A stretch of 64,000 bases of DNA. It comes from Actinomadura flavalba DSM 45200 (GTDB lineage Bacteria > Actinomycetota > Actinomycetes > Streptosporangiales > Streptosporangiaceae). The notes under the pieces were generated by a model. It was not told the DNA's origin and searched no databases. It saw only the letters and a program-made list of their open reading frames with translations. The stretch covers positions 519,572 through 583,571 of the forward strand of contig NZ_KB894096.1 of NCBI RefSeq assembly GCF_000374305.1, given 5' to 3'. Below, piece after piece: positions 55,942 to 63,999 of the stretch. Position 1 is the first letter of the stretch. Every line of letters starts with the position of its first letter. The translations under genes and the position numbers were made by a program.

Positions 55942-57085
55942 CCTCGAACGTGCAACCGTCGGTCCCGGCGATGAAGCCGCTCTTGCCGCGCTGGGACGAG
56001 AAGTACAGCCGGGTGCCGTCCGGGGAGAACGCCGGGCCGGTGACCTCCGACTCGTCGTGGCCGACGATCTGGACGAACGGGGCGACGGTGCCGTCCGGGG
56101 TGATGAGGTTGATCTGCATGTCGTCGCCGTCCTCGGCCACGTACAGGTCGCCGGTGGCGGCGCCGGTGATGTTGTCGACGCCGCGCAGCGTCGCCTCGCC
56201 CTCCACCAGGTCGTCGTCGTAGGCGATGCGCAACTGCTCGGTGGCGGCCTCGTAGGCCCAGACGCGGTTGTCGCCCTTCGTCGTGAAGTAGCAGACCCCG
56301 GCGGCGTAGTAGCAGCCCTCGCCGCCCTTGAAACGCAGCGCGCCGGAGACCTGGTTCCGGGTCGGCGTCGACCAGATCTGCGGCCGGGGGACGTTCGCCC
56401 ACCGGACCTTGCCGGGGCCGCTGCCGACCAGCACCTCCAGCCGTCCCGCCGCCAGGTCGCCCCAGGTGTCCGGGAGGAACCGGTAGAAGCAGCCGTCGCC
56501 CTGGTCCTCGGTGAGGTAGACGACGCGGCGGTCGGGGTCCGCGGCGGCGGCCTCGTGCTTGAACCGGCCCATCGCCGGGCGCGGCCTCGCCGACCTCCTG
56601 CCGTAGGGGTCGGTCTCGTAGACGAGGCCGAAGTCGTGCTCCTCGCAGGACAGCCACGTGTTCCACGGGGTGGCGCCGCCCGCGCAGTTCAGCGTCGTCC
56701 CCTCCAGCGTGCGGTAGGCGGACGTGACCGTGCCGCCCGCGTCGAACCGCAGCGCCGACACGCCGCCGACGACCGGGATCTCCGAGTTGCTGACGTAGAT
56801 CCAGCCGTCGCCGTCGGGGAAGCAGGCGCCGCCGTCCGGGGCGGCGTGCCAGGTGTGGCGGGTGCCCGCGACGCGCTGGAGGGAGCGTGCCACGACGCGT
56901 CCGGTGAACCCGGCGGGCAGCCGCAGCCCGGCCGCGTCGGCCGCGCCGAGCGGCCCGTAGGGGCCGGGGCCCGGCTGCGCGGCGGACGCGAACGCGTTCT
57001 GCCACAGCGCTCCGGAGAACGCGGCGGTGCCGCCGGCGACGGCGGCGGTGGACAGGAACGCACGGCGGTTCAGGGCGGGGGCCAT
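55919..57085 (-). CDS. PhoX-like (DUF839) Tat-exported protein
   Basis: A 388-residue beta-propeller protein with a Tat signal: NRRAFLSTAAVAGG (residues 5-18), cleaved near SAAQ. It contains CFPDGDGWIYVSNSEIP, LSCEEHDFGLVYE, VVYLTEDQGDGCFYRF and a GPAFSPDGTRLYFSSQ propeller blade. PhoX enzymes use Ca2+/Fe cofactors for phosphate-ester hydrolysis; the acidic and Glu-Asp motifs are in keeping, but activity cannot be shown from sequence. ATG 57085 starts directly before the twin-Arg segment. Confidence 0.78.
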   Translation of the reverse strand: MAPALNRRAFLSTAAVAGGTAAFSGALWQNAFASAAQPGPGPYGPLGAADAAGLRLPAGFTGRVVARSLQRVAGTRHTWHAAPDGGACFPDGDGWIYVSNSEIPVVGGVSALRFDAGGTVTSAYRTLEGTTLNCAGGATPWNTWLSCEEHDFGLVYETDPYGRRSARPRPAMGRFKHEAAAADPDRRVVYLTEDQGDGCFYRFLPDTWGDLAAGRLEVLVGSGPGKVRWANVPRPQIWSTPTRNQVSGALRFKGGEGCYYAAGVCYFTTKGDNRVWAYEAATEQLRIAYDDDLVEGEATLRGVDNITGAATGDLYVAEDGDDMQINLITPDGTVAPFVQIVGHDESEVTGPAFSPDGTRLYFSSQRGKSGFIAGTDGCTFEVTGPFRR

Positions 57086-57126
57086 GGCACCGAATATCGG
57101 ATCTACGGAGGAAGCCGTCAACCCCC

Positions 57127-57753
57127 TCAGGGGAGCAGCCGCCGGTCGTAACCGGTCGCCACCGCCGCCGCGCGGTCCTTGACGTCCAGCTTCGCGTAGA
57201 TGTGGGTGAGGTGGGTCTTCACGGTGGCCTCGCTGACGAACAGCTCGGCGGCGATCTCCCGGTTGCTCGTCCCGCGCGCCACCAGCCGCAGCACCTCCAG
57301 CTCGCGGGCGCTCAGCGACTCGCCGCGCGGTTCGCGGACGCGCGAGACCAGGCGGGAGGCGATCGCCGGGGACAGCACGGTGCGTCCCTCGGCGGCGGCC
57401 CGCACGGCGGTGAACAGTTCGTCGCGCGGGGCGTCCTTGAGGAGGTAGCCCGTCGCGCCCGCCTCGATCGCCGGGATCGTGTCGGTGTCGGTGTCGTAGG
57501 TGGTGAGCACCAGGACCTTGCAGGGCAGGGCGCGCCGCGTCAGCTCCTTGATGGCCTCGACGCCGCCTCCGCCCGGCATCCGCAGGTCCATCAGGACGAC
57601 GTCGGGCAGCAGCTCGGCGGCGCGCGCCACGGCCTCGCGGCCGTCGGCGGCCTCGGCCAGCACCTCGAACCCGGTCGTCGCGGCGAACATGCCGCGCAGG
57701 CCGTCCCGGACGACGGGGTGGTCGTCGACGATCAGCAGGGTGATGTCAGCCAT
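57127..57753 (-). CDS. NarL/LuxR-family response regulator
   Basis: A 208-residue regulator. Receiver domain residues: VDDHPV acidic pocket, phospho-acceptor Asp in VVLMDLRMP (about 54), TTYDTDTD, and lysine in LLKDAPRDEL. The output domain is LSARELEVLRLVARGTSNREIAAELFVSEATVKTHLTHIYAKL. It follows the histidine kinase gene with an 8-base overlap and is the likely controller of the adjacent ABC exporter. Confidence 0.92.
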   Translation of the reverse strand: MADITLLIVDDHPVVRDGLRGMFAATTGFEVLAEAADGREAVARAAELLPDVVLMDLRMPGGGGVEAIKELTRRALPCKVLVLTTYDTDTDTIPAIEAGATGYLLKDAPRDELFTAVRAAAEGRTVLSPAIASRLVSRVREPRGESLSARELEVLRLVARGTSNREIAAELFVSEATVKTHLTHIYAKLDVKDRAAAVATGYDRRLLP

Positions 57754-58897
57754 GTCGGATCAACGGTACGCGGGCGGACACGGCCGTGCCCCGGCCGGGC
57801 TCGGACTCGATCTCCAGCGTGCCCGCGACGCGCGCGGCGCGCTCGCGCATGGCGGTGAGGCCGAAGCCGCCGTCGGGGCTGGTGAAGCCGCGTCCGTCGT
57901 CGCGGACGTCGAGGATCACCTCGTCGTCCAGGTAGGACAGGGTCACGCCGATGCGGTCGGCGCCCGCGTGGCGGGTGGCGTTGGCCAGAGCCTCCTGCGC
58001 GATGCGCAGCAGCGCGGCCTGGATCTCGTCGTGCAGCGACTCCACCGTGCCGGTGACGGTGAGCTGCGCGCAGCCGTCGGTGATCTCCTTCAGCGCCTCG
58101 GGCAGCGAACCGTGCTCCAGCTCGGTCGGCGCCAGGTTCCGCACCGAGCGGCGCGCCTCGCGCAGGCTCGCGCGGGCGAGGTCGGTGGCGCGGCGGACGT
58201 GCTCGTCGTCCCCGGCCGCCTGGAGCTGGGTGACGATGCCCGCCAGGCCCTGCGCGATGGTGTCGTGGATCTCGGCGGCCAGGCGGCGGCGCTCGTCGTT
58301 GACGCCCGCCTCGCGGGCTTGCAGCACGAGCTGGGCCTGCAAGCCCGCGTTCTCGGTGAGCGCCCGCTCCAGCCGGGCGTTCGTCCGTTCCAGTTCGGAG
58401 ATGGTCTCCTCCTGGACGCGTGCCTGCTCGGTCTCGCGGTCGGCCATGACGCCGAAGAAGGTCACGAGCGCCACGTTCAGGACGAGCAGGCCGCAGAACC
58501 CGGCGACCCCGACGGCCCCGTCCGGTGGGAGGCCGCCCGCCTGCGCGCCGGACATGGTGACGGCCGTGACGAACATCCCCGCCACGGCCCAGCGCCGGGT
58601 CAGGTAGTGCGCGGCGTCGAAGTATCCGAGGACCGCGTAGACGCAGAAGAACGGGTTGAGCCAGGAGAGGACGAACGCGAGGACCGTGCGGGTCCAGAAG
58701 TAGATCGTCCCGGGGACGCGCCCGGTCGCGTGCAGGGACTGGAGAACCAGCGCGGTGATCAGGAGCGTCGCGGCCACCCGCTCCTCGCCGGGCGTCATGA
58801 CGAGGTCGCGGATGAGCAGCGCCAGGAAGGACGCAAGGGCCAGCAGCCCGAACGGGCCCCAGCGGTAGAACCGCTCCCAGCGCTGCTCCGTCGTCAT
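57746..58897 (-). CDS. Sensor histidine kinase (HisKA_3 type)
   Basis: A 383-residue membrane kinase. Five to six helices occupy residues ~14-155, a coiled coil follows (QARVQEETISELERTNARLERAL), then the dimerisation/phospho-acceptor segment ERRRLAAEIHDTIAQGL (His about 215) and the ATPase domain ANATRHAGADRIGV with DVRDDGRGF and GGFGLTAMRERA. It has no large extracellular sensor loop, as in kinases that watch membrane stress or an ABC exporter. Confidence 0.9.
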   Translation of the reverse strand: MTTEQRWERFYRWGPFGLLALASFLALLIRDLVMTPGEERVAATLLITALVLQSLHATGRVPGTIYFWTRTVLAFVLSWLNPFFCVYAVLGYFDAAHYLTRRWAVAGMFVTAVTMSGAQAGGLPPDGAVGVAGFCGLLVLNVALVTFFGVMADRETEQARVQEETISELERTNARLERALTENAGLQAQLVLQAREAGVNDERRRLAAEIHDTIAQGLAGIVTQLQAAGDDEHVRRATDLARASLREARRSVRNLAPTELEHGSLPEALKEITDGCAQLTVTGTVESLHDEIQAALLRIAQEALANATRHAGADRIGVTLSYLDDEVILDVRDDGRGFTSPDGGFGLTAMRERAARVAGTLEIESEPGRGTAVSARVPLIRHG

Positions 58898-58910
58898 CCG
58901 GACACTCCCC

Positions 58911-59651
58911 CTATTCCCACCGGAACCAGCGTACGGCGGCGGCGATGAGCAGCGCCGCCCACACCGCCGTCACGCCGAGGTGCGTCCAGTCGGGCCAGTC
59001 GCCGCCGGCGGCCTGGTTGAGGGCCTGCGACGCGGCCCCGAACGGCAGGTACTCCACGACGCCGCGCAGCGCGCCGGGCATCGCCTGGACCGGCACCCAC
59101 ACCCCCGCGAGGAACATCGACGGGAAGAACACGATCGAGCCGACCACGGTCGTCGCCTTCGTCGTGGGCGTGACGGCCGTGACGGTGGCGCCCAGCGCCA
59201 GCGCACTGAGCCCGCCGAGCAGGAGCGCCAGCAGGTACCCGGCCGGGTGGCCGGGCAGCGGCACGTCGAACACGAGCCGGCCGACCGCGATGACCAGCAG
59301 CGCCGACCCCGTCGCCGCCGCGAAGTGCAGGACGATCTGCGCGGCGAGCAGCGAACCCGGCCGCACCGGCGTCGTGGACATGCGGCGCAGAATCCCGCGC
59401 TCACGGTAACCGGACAGGACGGGCGGCAGCGCCTGAACGCCCGCCATGATCAGCGCCAGCAGCACGCTCACCGGGACGTACACGTCGATGACCCGGTTCC
59501 CGCCCAGGTCGTCGCTCGGCTCCCGGAACGACGGGATCAGGCCGAGGATCACCAGCAGCAGGGTCGGGAAGACGACGATCCAGAAGAGGCTGAACGGCTC
59601 ACGCGCGAACAGCCGGGACTCGGCCTTCAGGACGGCGGCGGAGGCGGACAC
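58911..59651 (-). CDS. ABC-2 type transporter permease
   Basis: A 246-residue permease with six helices near residues 18-40, 50-72, 95-125, 135-155, 165-185 and 215-240. Residues before the first helix (LKAESRLFAREP) suit an N-terminal elbow helix. The start is GTG 59651, one base from the ATPase stop, so the pair is coupled. The histidine kinase gene follows 13 bases later, making a four-gene transporter and two-component operon. Confidence 0.87.
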   Translation of the reverse strand: MSASAAVLKAESRLFAREPFSLFWIVVFPTLLLVILGLIPSFREPSDDLGGNRVIDVYVPVSVLLALIMAGVQALPPVLSGYRERGILRRMSTTPVRPGSLLAAQIVLHFAAATGSALLVIAVGRLVFDVPLPGHPAGYLLALLLGGLSALALGATVTAVTPTTKATTVVGSIVFFPSMFLAGVWVPVQAMPGALRGVVEYLPFGAASQALNQAAGGDWPDWTHLGVTAVWAALLIAAAVRWFRWE

Positions 59652-59652
59652 G

Positions 59653-60558
59653 TCAGTTCTCCCGGTCTTCGGTGAGTTCGAGGAACGCGTCGTCCAGCGT
59701 GGCGTCGGAGACGCGGAGCTGGTGCGCGGTGATCTGGCGACGGGCGAGCAGCGAGATGACGGCGTTGACGGTCGCGTCGGTGCCGTGCAGGGTGACCCGC
59801 CCGTTGCGGCTCTCGACGGACTGCGCGTCCGGCAGCGCGTCCAGGTCGCCGTCGTCCAGCGGACGGGACGGGTCGAACGAGATCACGGTGCCGCCCGCGC
59901 TGCGGCGGATCAGCCCGGCCGGGGTGTCGAGGGCGGCGACGCGGCCCCGCTTGAACACCGCGATCCGGTCGCAGAGGCGCTGCGCCTCCTCCATGAAGTG
60001 CGTGACGAGCAGGACGGTCACCCCGGCGTCGCGCACCTCCTCGATCAGCGTCCACGTGTCGCGCCTGGCGCGCGGGTCGAGGCCGGTGGTCAGCTCGTCC
60101 AGCACCACGACGCGGGGGTTGCCGATGAGCGCGAGCGCGATGAACAGCCGCTGCTTCTGCCCGCCGGACAGCCTGCCGAACCGCGTCCCCAGCTTCTCGA
60201 CCAGCCCCAGCCGCTCGGCGAGCCCCCGCCAGTCCGCCGGTTCCGGGTAGAACGCGCTGTACAGCTCCAGCGCCTCCCGCACGCTCAGCTTCTCCTGAAG
60301 CTCGCTCTCCTGAAGCTGCACCCCGAGAATCCCCGTCAGCCGCTCCCGCTCCCGCCGCGGCTCCAGCCCCGCCACCCGCACGACCCCGGCATCGGGCACC
60401 CGCAGCCCCTCGACGCACTCCACCGCGGTGGTCTTCCCGGCCCCGTTCGGCCCGAGAATCCCGAAGATCTCCCCTTCCTCGACCTCGAACGACACATCGT
60501 CCACCACGGGCCGCCCCCCATAGGCTTTCCGCAGACCTCTGACCTCAACGATCGACAT
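59653..60558 (-). CDS. ABC transporter ATP-binding protein
   Basis: A 301-residue drug-export type ATPase. Walker A is GPNGAGKTTAVECVEG (about residue 38), Q-loop GVQLQESELQ, signature RLSGGQKQRLFIALAL (about 138), Walker B VVVLDELTTGLDP and switch His in VTHFMEEAQRL. The C-terminal ~80 residues are the DUF4162-like regulatory part. ATG 60558 has GGGAGG upstream, all inside a run of G-tracts. It heads the operon with permease, kinase and regulator. Confidence 0.92.
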   Translation of the reverse strand: MSIVEVRGLRKAYGGRPVVDDVSFEVEEGEIFGILGPNGAGKTTAVECVEGLRVPDAGVVRVAGLEPRRERERLTGILGVQLQESELQEKLSVREALELYSAFYPEPADWRGLAERLGLVEKLGTRFGRLSGGQKQRLFIALALIGNPRVVVLDELTTGLDPRARRDTWTLIEEVRDAGVTVLLVTHFMEEAQRLCDRIAVFKRGRVAALDTPAGLIRRSAGGTVISFDPSRPLDDGDLDALPDAQSVESRNGRVTLHGTDATVNAVISLLARRQITAHQLRVSDATLDDAFLELTEDREN

Positions 60559-60559
60559 A

Positions 60560-60590
60560 CCCCGACCCTCCCCCGACCCCCCACCCACCC
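60560..60590 (-). promoter_or_regulatory. Potential G-quadruplex just upstream of the ABC ATPase start
   Basis: The minus strand has six consecutive runs of three to six G separated by one- or two-base loops, ending two bases before ATG 60558. The run order is GGG-T-GGG-T-G6-TC-G5-A-GGG-TC-GGGG. An RNA quadruplex here would hide the ribosome-binding site. Confidence 0.5.
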
Positions 60591-60809
60591 ACATCCACCA
60601 ACCCGCCCAACCCACCAACCGATCGGCTGACCCCGCCCCTACGACCAAAGACCCCCAACACCCCGCCCACACACCCGCGCCTACACCCCACGCGCGCGCC
60701 CGGCCACACCCCACTCACGCATGGCTACGCCCACGCCCACCTGCACCCACGCGCCGCAGCGCCGCGCCCCTCGGAGATGTGCGCCGGTCTGCGCGGGTGT
60801 GAATACGAC

Positions 60810-60855
60810 GAAGGCCCGGAACGGGCGCCTGGGGTGGCGTCCGTTCCGGGCCTTC
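60810..60855 (-). terminator. Terminator downstream of the RGG/TPR protein gene
   Basis: A 15-base perfect stem (GAAGGCCCGGAACGG at 60810-60824 with its complement at 60841-60855) with a 16-base loop, directly after the minus-strand stop codon at 60866. Confidence 0.75.
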
Positions 60856-60865
60856 GGGTGGTGGG

Positions 60866-63769
60866 TCAGTTCTGCTTCGGGTCCGGCTTGTCGTCCGGCT
60901 CCAGGAACACGGCCGTCGGGGCGTCCTCCGTCGTGTCCGGGGCGGGTTCGGCCGGGGAGGGCTCGGCCGCTTTGAACTCGAAGGCGACCGGGTCCACCGA
61001 GACGGGTTCGTCCGCTGCGGACGGCTCGGGCCCAGCGTCGGTCGGAGTGTCCGTCGCGGCCGACGTCGCGGGCTCGCCGCCGGTCGGCTCGTCCGCCACG
61101 GCAGACAGCACGGGCTCGGCCTCGGACGGCTCGTCCGCCGCGTTCGGCGTTCCGGGCTCGGCGGAGGTGAAGATCTGCTCGACCTCCGACTCGTCCAGGG
61201 TCACCGGCACCGCGTGGGCGTCGTCCACGGCCGCAGCGTCGGAGCCGGTCTGGGCGGCTTCGTCCGCGATGGCCGGAGACTCGTCGGACGGGAACTCGTC
61301 GTCCTCGGTGTCGAGGATGTCGAGGCCCTCCAGTTCGGCGTAGCGTTCGGCCGCGTCGGTCTCGCCGTCACGGTCGGCGGCGGCGGCGCGGGCGAACCAG
61401 TCGGACGCCTCCTCCGCGCGGTCGGCCTCGACGAGCGCGTCCGCGTACGCGTAGAACAACCGCGCCGACCACGGACGGAGCCGCCGGTCGCGCAGCTCGG
61501 GGATCTGGAGCGTCACGACGGCCGCGTCGAACTGACCGAGGTCGCGGCGCGCGCCGGACTCGACGATGCGCAGTTCCACCGCGCCCAACGCGTCCAGCCG
61601 GGCCGCCTCCGGCGACTTGACCAGATCGAGCGCCCGTTCGGGACGTCCGAGGCCGCGTTCGGCGTCGGCCATCACCGGGAGGTAGGAGTCGTCGCCGGCG
61701 CCCAGACGGCGCGCCGTGCGCAGCTCCGACAGAGCCTCCGACCACTCGCCCGCCGCGTAGGCGGCGAGCCCCGCCGCCTCGCGGACGATCCCGACCCGCG
61801 ACGCCAGGCGACGCGCGGCCCGGGCGTGCTTGTACGCCAGCTCCGGGTCGTCCTCACCGAGCCGGCCCGCCATCACCAGGTGCCGCGCGACGCGCGACGC
61901 GAGGTCCTTGGGGAGCGTGCGCAGCTCGGCGCGCGCCTCGGCGTCCATCTCGTCACCGGTGACGTCGTCGGGCAGCAACGGGTCGTCATGCTTGGGCTCG
62001 GTGGACTCCCGCTCCTCGAACCCCCTGCCGGGACGGTCATCACGCCGCTCACTCCGGCCGCCCGGCCGCCCGTCGCGCCGTTCCCCTCGGTAGCCGCCGG
62101 GACGGCCGTCCCGCCGCTCACCCCGGAAACCACCGGACCGATCATCACGCCGATCCCCACCGGACCGATCGTCACGCCGGTCACCCCGAAAGCCGCCCGG
62201 ACGGTCATCACGCCGGTCACCCCGGTAACCGGGACGGTCATCACGGCGGTCGCCTCGATGCCCGCCGGGACGGTCATCGCGCCGGTCACCGCCGTAGCCA
62301 CCCGAACGCCCGTCTCCGGAACGCTGCGGACGCCGGTCGTCCCGCCGCGGGCCACCCTGCCCGCCGGACCGCCGGTCCCCACCGGGACGCCGATCGTCCG
62401 TACGGCGCGGCCGATCGTCGGACCGGTCACCACGGAACCCACCGGAACGCTGCGGACGATCGTCACGGCGCGGCCGATCTCCGACCCCGCGGTCATCGCG
62501 ACGCGGACCACCGGAACCACCCGGACGCCGCTCACCGTCCCCGGACACCCGGCGGTCATCACGGAAACCTCCGGCCCGCGAGTCGTCACGACGCGGACGC
62601 TCATCCCGCCGCTCGCCTCCGAACCCACCAGAGCGCCGATCGTCCCGGAACCCACCCGAACGCTGCGGACCATCCCCACGACGCTCAGCCCCACCGGAAC
62701 GCGGCCGATCGTCACGACGATCGAACCCGCCCGACCGCTGCGAACGATCGTCACGCCCACCGGAACGGGAACGACCCTCACCACGCTCGAACCCACCCGA
62801 ACGCTGCGGACGATCGTCGCGCCCACCGAACCCACCGGAACGAGGACGGTCCTCACCACGATCGAACCCACCGGAACGCGGACGCTCATCCCGACGATCG
62901 AACCCGCCTGAGCGGGGACGGTCGTCCCGGCGGTCAAACCCACCCGAACGCTGCGGACGTTCATCACGCCCACCGAACCCACCGGAACGCTGCGGACGGC
63001 CCTCACCGCCGTCGTAACCACCAGAACGGGGACGATCGTCACGGCGGTCGTACCCGCCGGAACGCGGCCGGTCATCACGACGGTCGAATCCACCTGAGCG
63101 CTGCGGACGATCGTCGCGACGGTCGAAGCCACCCGTACGGGGCCGGTCGTCGCGGCCGCCCGAGCGCTGGGGACGGTCATCGCGACGGTCGAAGCCGCCT
63201 GTACGGGGTCGGTCGTCGCGGCCGCCGGAGCGCTGGGAGCGGTCGTCGCGGCGCGGGGCGCCGGAACTGCCGGGGCGTCGGTCGCCCGATCGGTCGGGGC
63301 GGTCGCCGCGGAAGGGGGGACGGTCTCCGGAACGCTGCGGACGGTCGCCACCGAAGCCACCGGAGCGCTGGCCGCGGTCGTCGCGGCGCGGGGCGCCCGA
63401 GCGGCGGTCGTCCGGACGGCCCTGGTAGCCGCCCTGGCGGCGGTCGCCGCCACGGTCATCGGGACGGCTCTGCGGACGGCTGTCGCCCTGGCCGCCGCGT
63501 TCGGCGGTCTGGCGGCGGCGGTCGTCGAAACGGCGCGGAGCGTCGCGGTCGTCGCGACGCGGACCGCCCCCCGACCGCCCGTCGCCGTTCTCACCGCCGC
63601 GCGGACGGCCGCCGGCCGCACGCGGAGCCCCGCCACGAGGACCACCGTTCCGGCGCTGGCCCGCTCCCCCGCGAGCGTCGCCCCCACGACGGCCGGGCGC
63701 GCCGCGCCCACCGTCCTTGTCGCGCCGTCCGCGGTCGTCGCCGCGTCGGCCGTCCTCTTCCGCGCTCAT
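60866..63769 (-). CDS. Large Arg/Asp/Gly-repeat protein with central TPR domain
   Basis: A 967-residue cytoplasmic protein in three parts. Residues ~1-605 are intrinsically disordered and made of degenerate units such as GGFDRRDDRPRS and PQRSGG, strongly basic and Arg/Asp/Gly-rich like eukaryotic RGG tracts. Residues ~610-815 are helical TPR-like repeats (LPKDLASRVARHLVMAGRLG, ELAYKHARAARRLASRVG, YAYADALVEADRAEEASDWF). Residues ~820-967 are acidic and Ala/Pro/Glu-rich. Actinobacteria often carry a TPR protein with a basic repeat head near an rrn operon; its role is unknown. RNA or ribosome binding is inferred. Shine-Dalgarno sequence before ATG 63769 is weak. Confidence 0.8.
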   Translation of the reverse strand: MSAEEDGRRGDDRGRRDKDGGRGAPGRRGGDARGGAGQRRNGGPRGGAPRAAGGRPRGGENGDGRSGGGPRRDDRDAPRRFDDRRRQTAERGGQGDSRPQSRPDDRGGDRRQGGYQGRPDDRRSGAPRRDDRGQRSGGFGGDRPQRSGDRPPFRGDRPDRSGDRRPGSSGAPRRDDRSQRSGGRDDRPRTGGFDRRDDRPQRSGGRDDRPRTGGFDRRDDRPQRSGGFDRRDDRPRSGGYDRRDDRPRSGGYDGGEGRPQRSGGFGGRDERPQRSGGFDRRDDRPRSGGFDRRDERPRSGGFDRGEDRPRSGGFGGRDDRPQRSGGFERGEGRSRSGGRDDRSQRSGGFDRRDDRPRSGGAERRGDGPQRSGGFRDDRRSGGFGGERRDERPRRDDSRAGGFRDDRRVSGDGERRPGGSGGPRRDDRGVGDRPRRDDRPQRSGGFRGDRSDDRPRRTDDRRPGGDRRSGGQGGPRRDDRRPQRSGDGRSGGYGGDRRDDRPGGHRGDRRDDRPGYRGDRRDDRPGGFRGDRRDDRSGGDRRDDRSGGFRGERRDGRPGGYRGERRDGRPGGRSERRDDRPGRGFEERESTEPKHDDPLLPDDVTGDEMDAEARAELRTLPKDLASRVARHLVMAGRLGEDDPELAYKHARAARRLASRVGIVREAAGLAAYAAGEWSEALSELRTARRLGAGDDSYLPVMADAERGLGRPERALDLVKSPEAARLDALGAVELRIVESGARRDLGQFDAAVVTLQIPELRDRRLRPWSARLFYAYADALVEADRAEEASDWFARAAAADRDGETDAAERYAELEGLDILDTEDDEFPSDESPAIADEAAQTGSDAAAVDDAHAVPVTLDESEVEQIFTSAEPGTPNAADEPSEAEPVLSAVADEPTGGEPATSAATDTPTDAGPEPSAADEPVSVDPVAFEFKAAEPSPAEPAPDTTEDAPTAVFLEPDDKPDPKQN
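61990..63380 (-). repeat. Degenerate coding tandem repeats (about 11-13 codon units)
   Basis: Repeated units encoding variations of G-F-D-R-R-D-D-R-P-R-S-G. Many units differ at silent positions, so the DNA is less uniform than the protein. Repeat number may vary between strains or be misassembled. Confidence 0.8.
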
Positions 63770-63788
63770 CTACGTCCATCACTGTCGT

Positions 63789-63802
63789 CGTTCGGTGGTT
63801 TT
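63789..63802 (+). repeat. 14-base inverted copy of the 5S rRNA 5' end
   Basis: CGTTCGGTGGTTTT on the plus strand is the exact inverse of 63987-64000, which is the first part of the 5S gene. It lies between the RGG/TPR gene start and the 5S terminator. Confidence 0.7.
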
Positions 63803-63836
63803 CCTTGCAGCCTACTTTGGCAGGCACCGCACATGC

Positions 63837-63873
63837 GTCGAGGGCCGCCCCGGAAATCGGGGCGACCCTCGAC
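63837..63873 (-). terminator. Terminator of the rRNA operon
   Basis: Hairpin with 16-base arms (63837-63852 and 63858-63873, a single G-U pair) and a 5-base loop, located 9 bases after the 5S rRNA 3' end on the minus strand. No T-tract. Confidence 0.85.
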
Positions 63874-63881
63874 CAATGTAA

Positions 63882-63999
63882 GTCCGGCGGTGTCCTACTC
63901 TCCCACACAGTCTCCCATGCAGTACCATCGGCGCTGAAAGGCTTAACTTCCGGGTTCGGGATGGGACCGGGTGTTTCCCTTTCGCCAAAACCACCGAAC
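63882..63999 (-). rRNA. rrf: 5S ribosomal RNA
   Basis: About 118 bases on the minus strand. The 5' end TTCGGTGGTTTTGGCG pairs with the 3' end CACCGCCGGAC to form helix I. Conserved internal segments CCCGAACCCGGAAGTTAAG and GCCGATGGTACTGC-TGGGAGA match actinobacterial 5S rRNA. It is followed by a strong hairpin terminator, so it is the last gene of an rrn operon whose 23S and 16S genes should lie beyond position 64000. Confidence 0.95.

Larger units (their letters stand above)
60559..60865. other. 307-base intergenic region with strong strand asymmetry
   Basis: On the plus strand, 60560-60760 is almost free of G in places and rich in C and A; the minus strand, which is the leader of the ABC operon, is therefore G/T-rich. 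It holds the G-tract cluster at 60560-60590 and the hairpin at 60810-60855. No coding frame or RNA gene was recognised. Confidence 0.5.

Noticed and set aside
61990..63380. CRISPR-like repetition
   Set aside because: Repeats are in-frame, degenerate and contiguous, without unique spacers; they encode Arg/Asp/Gly units.
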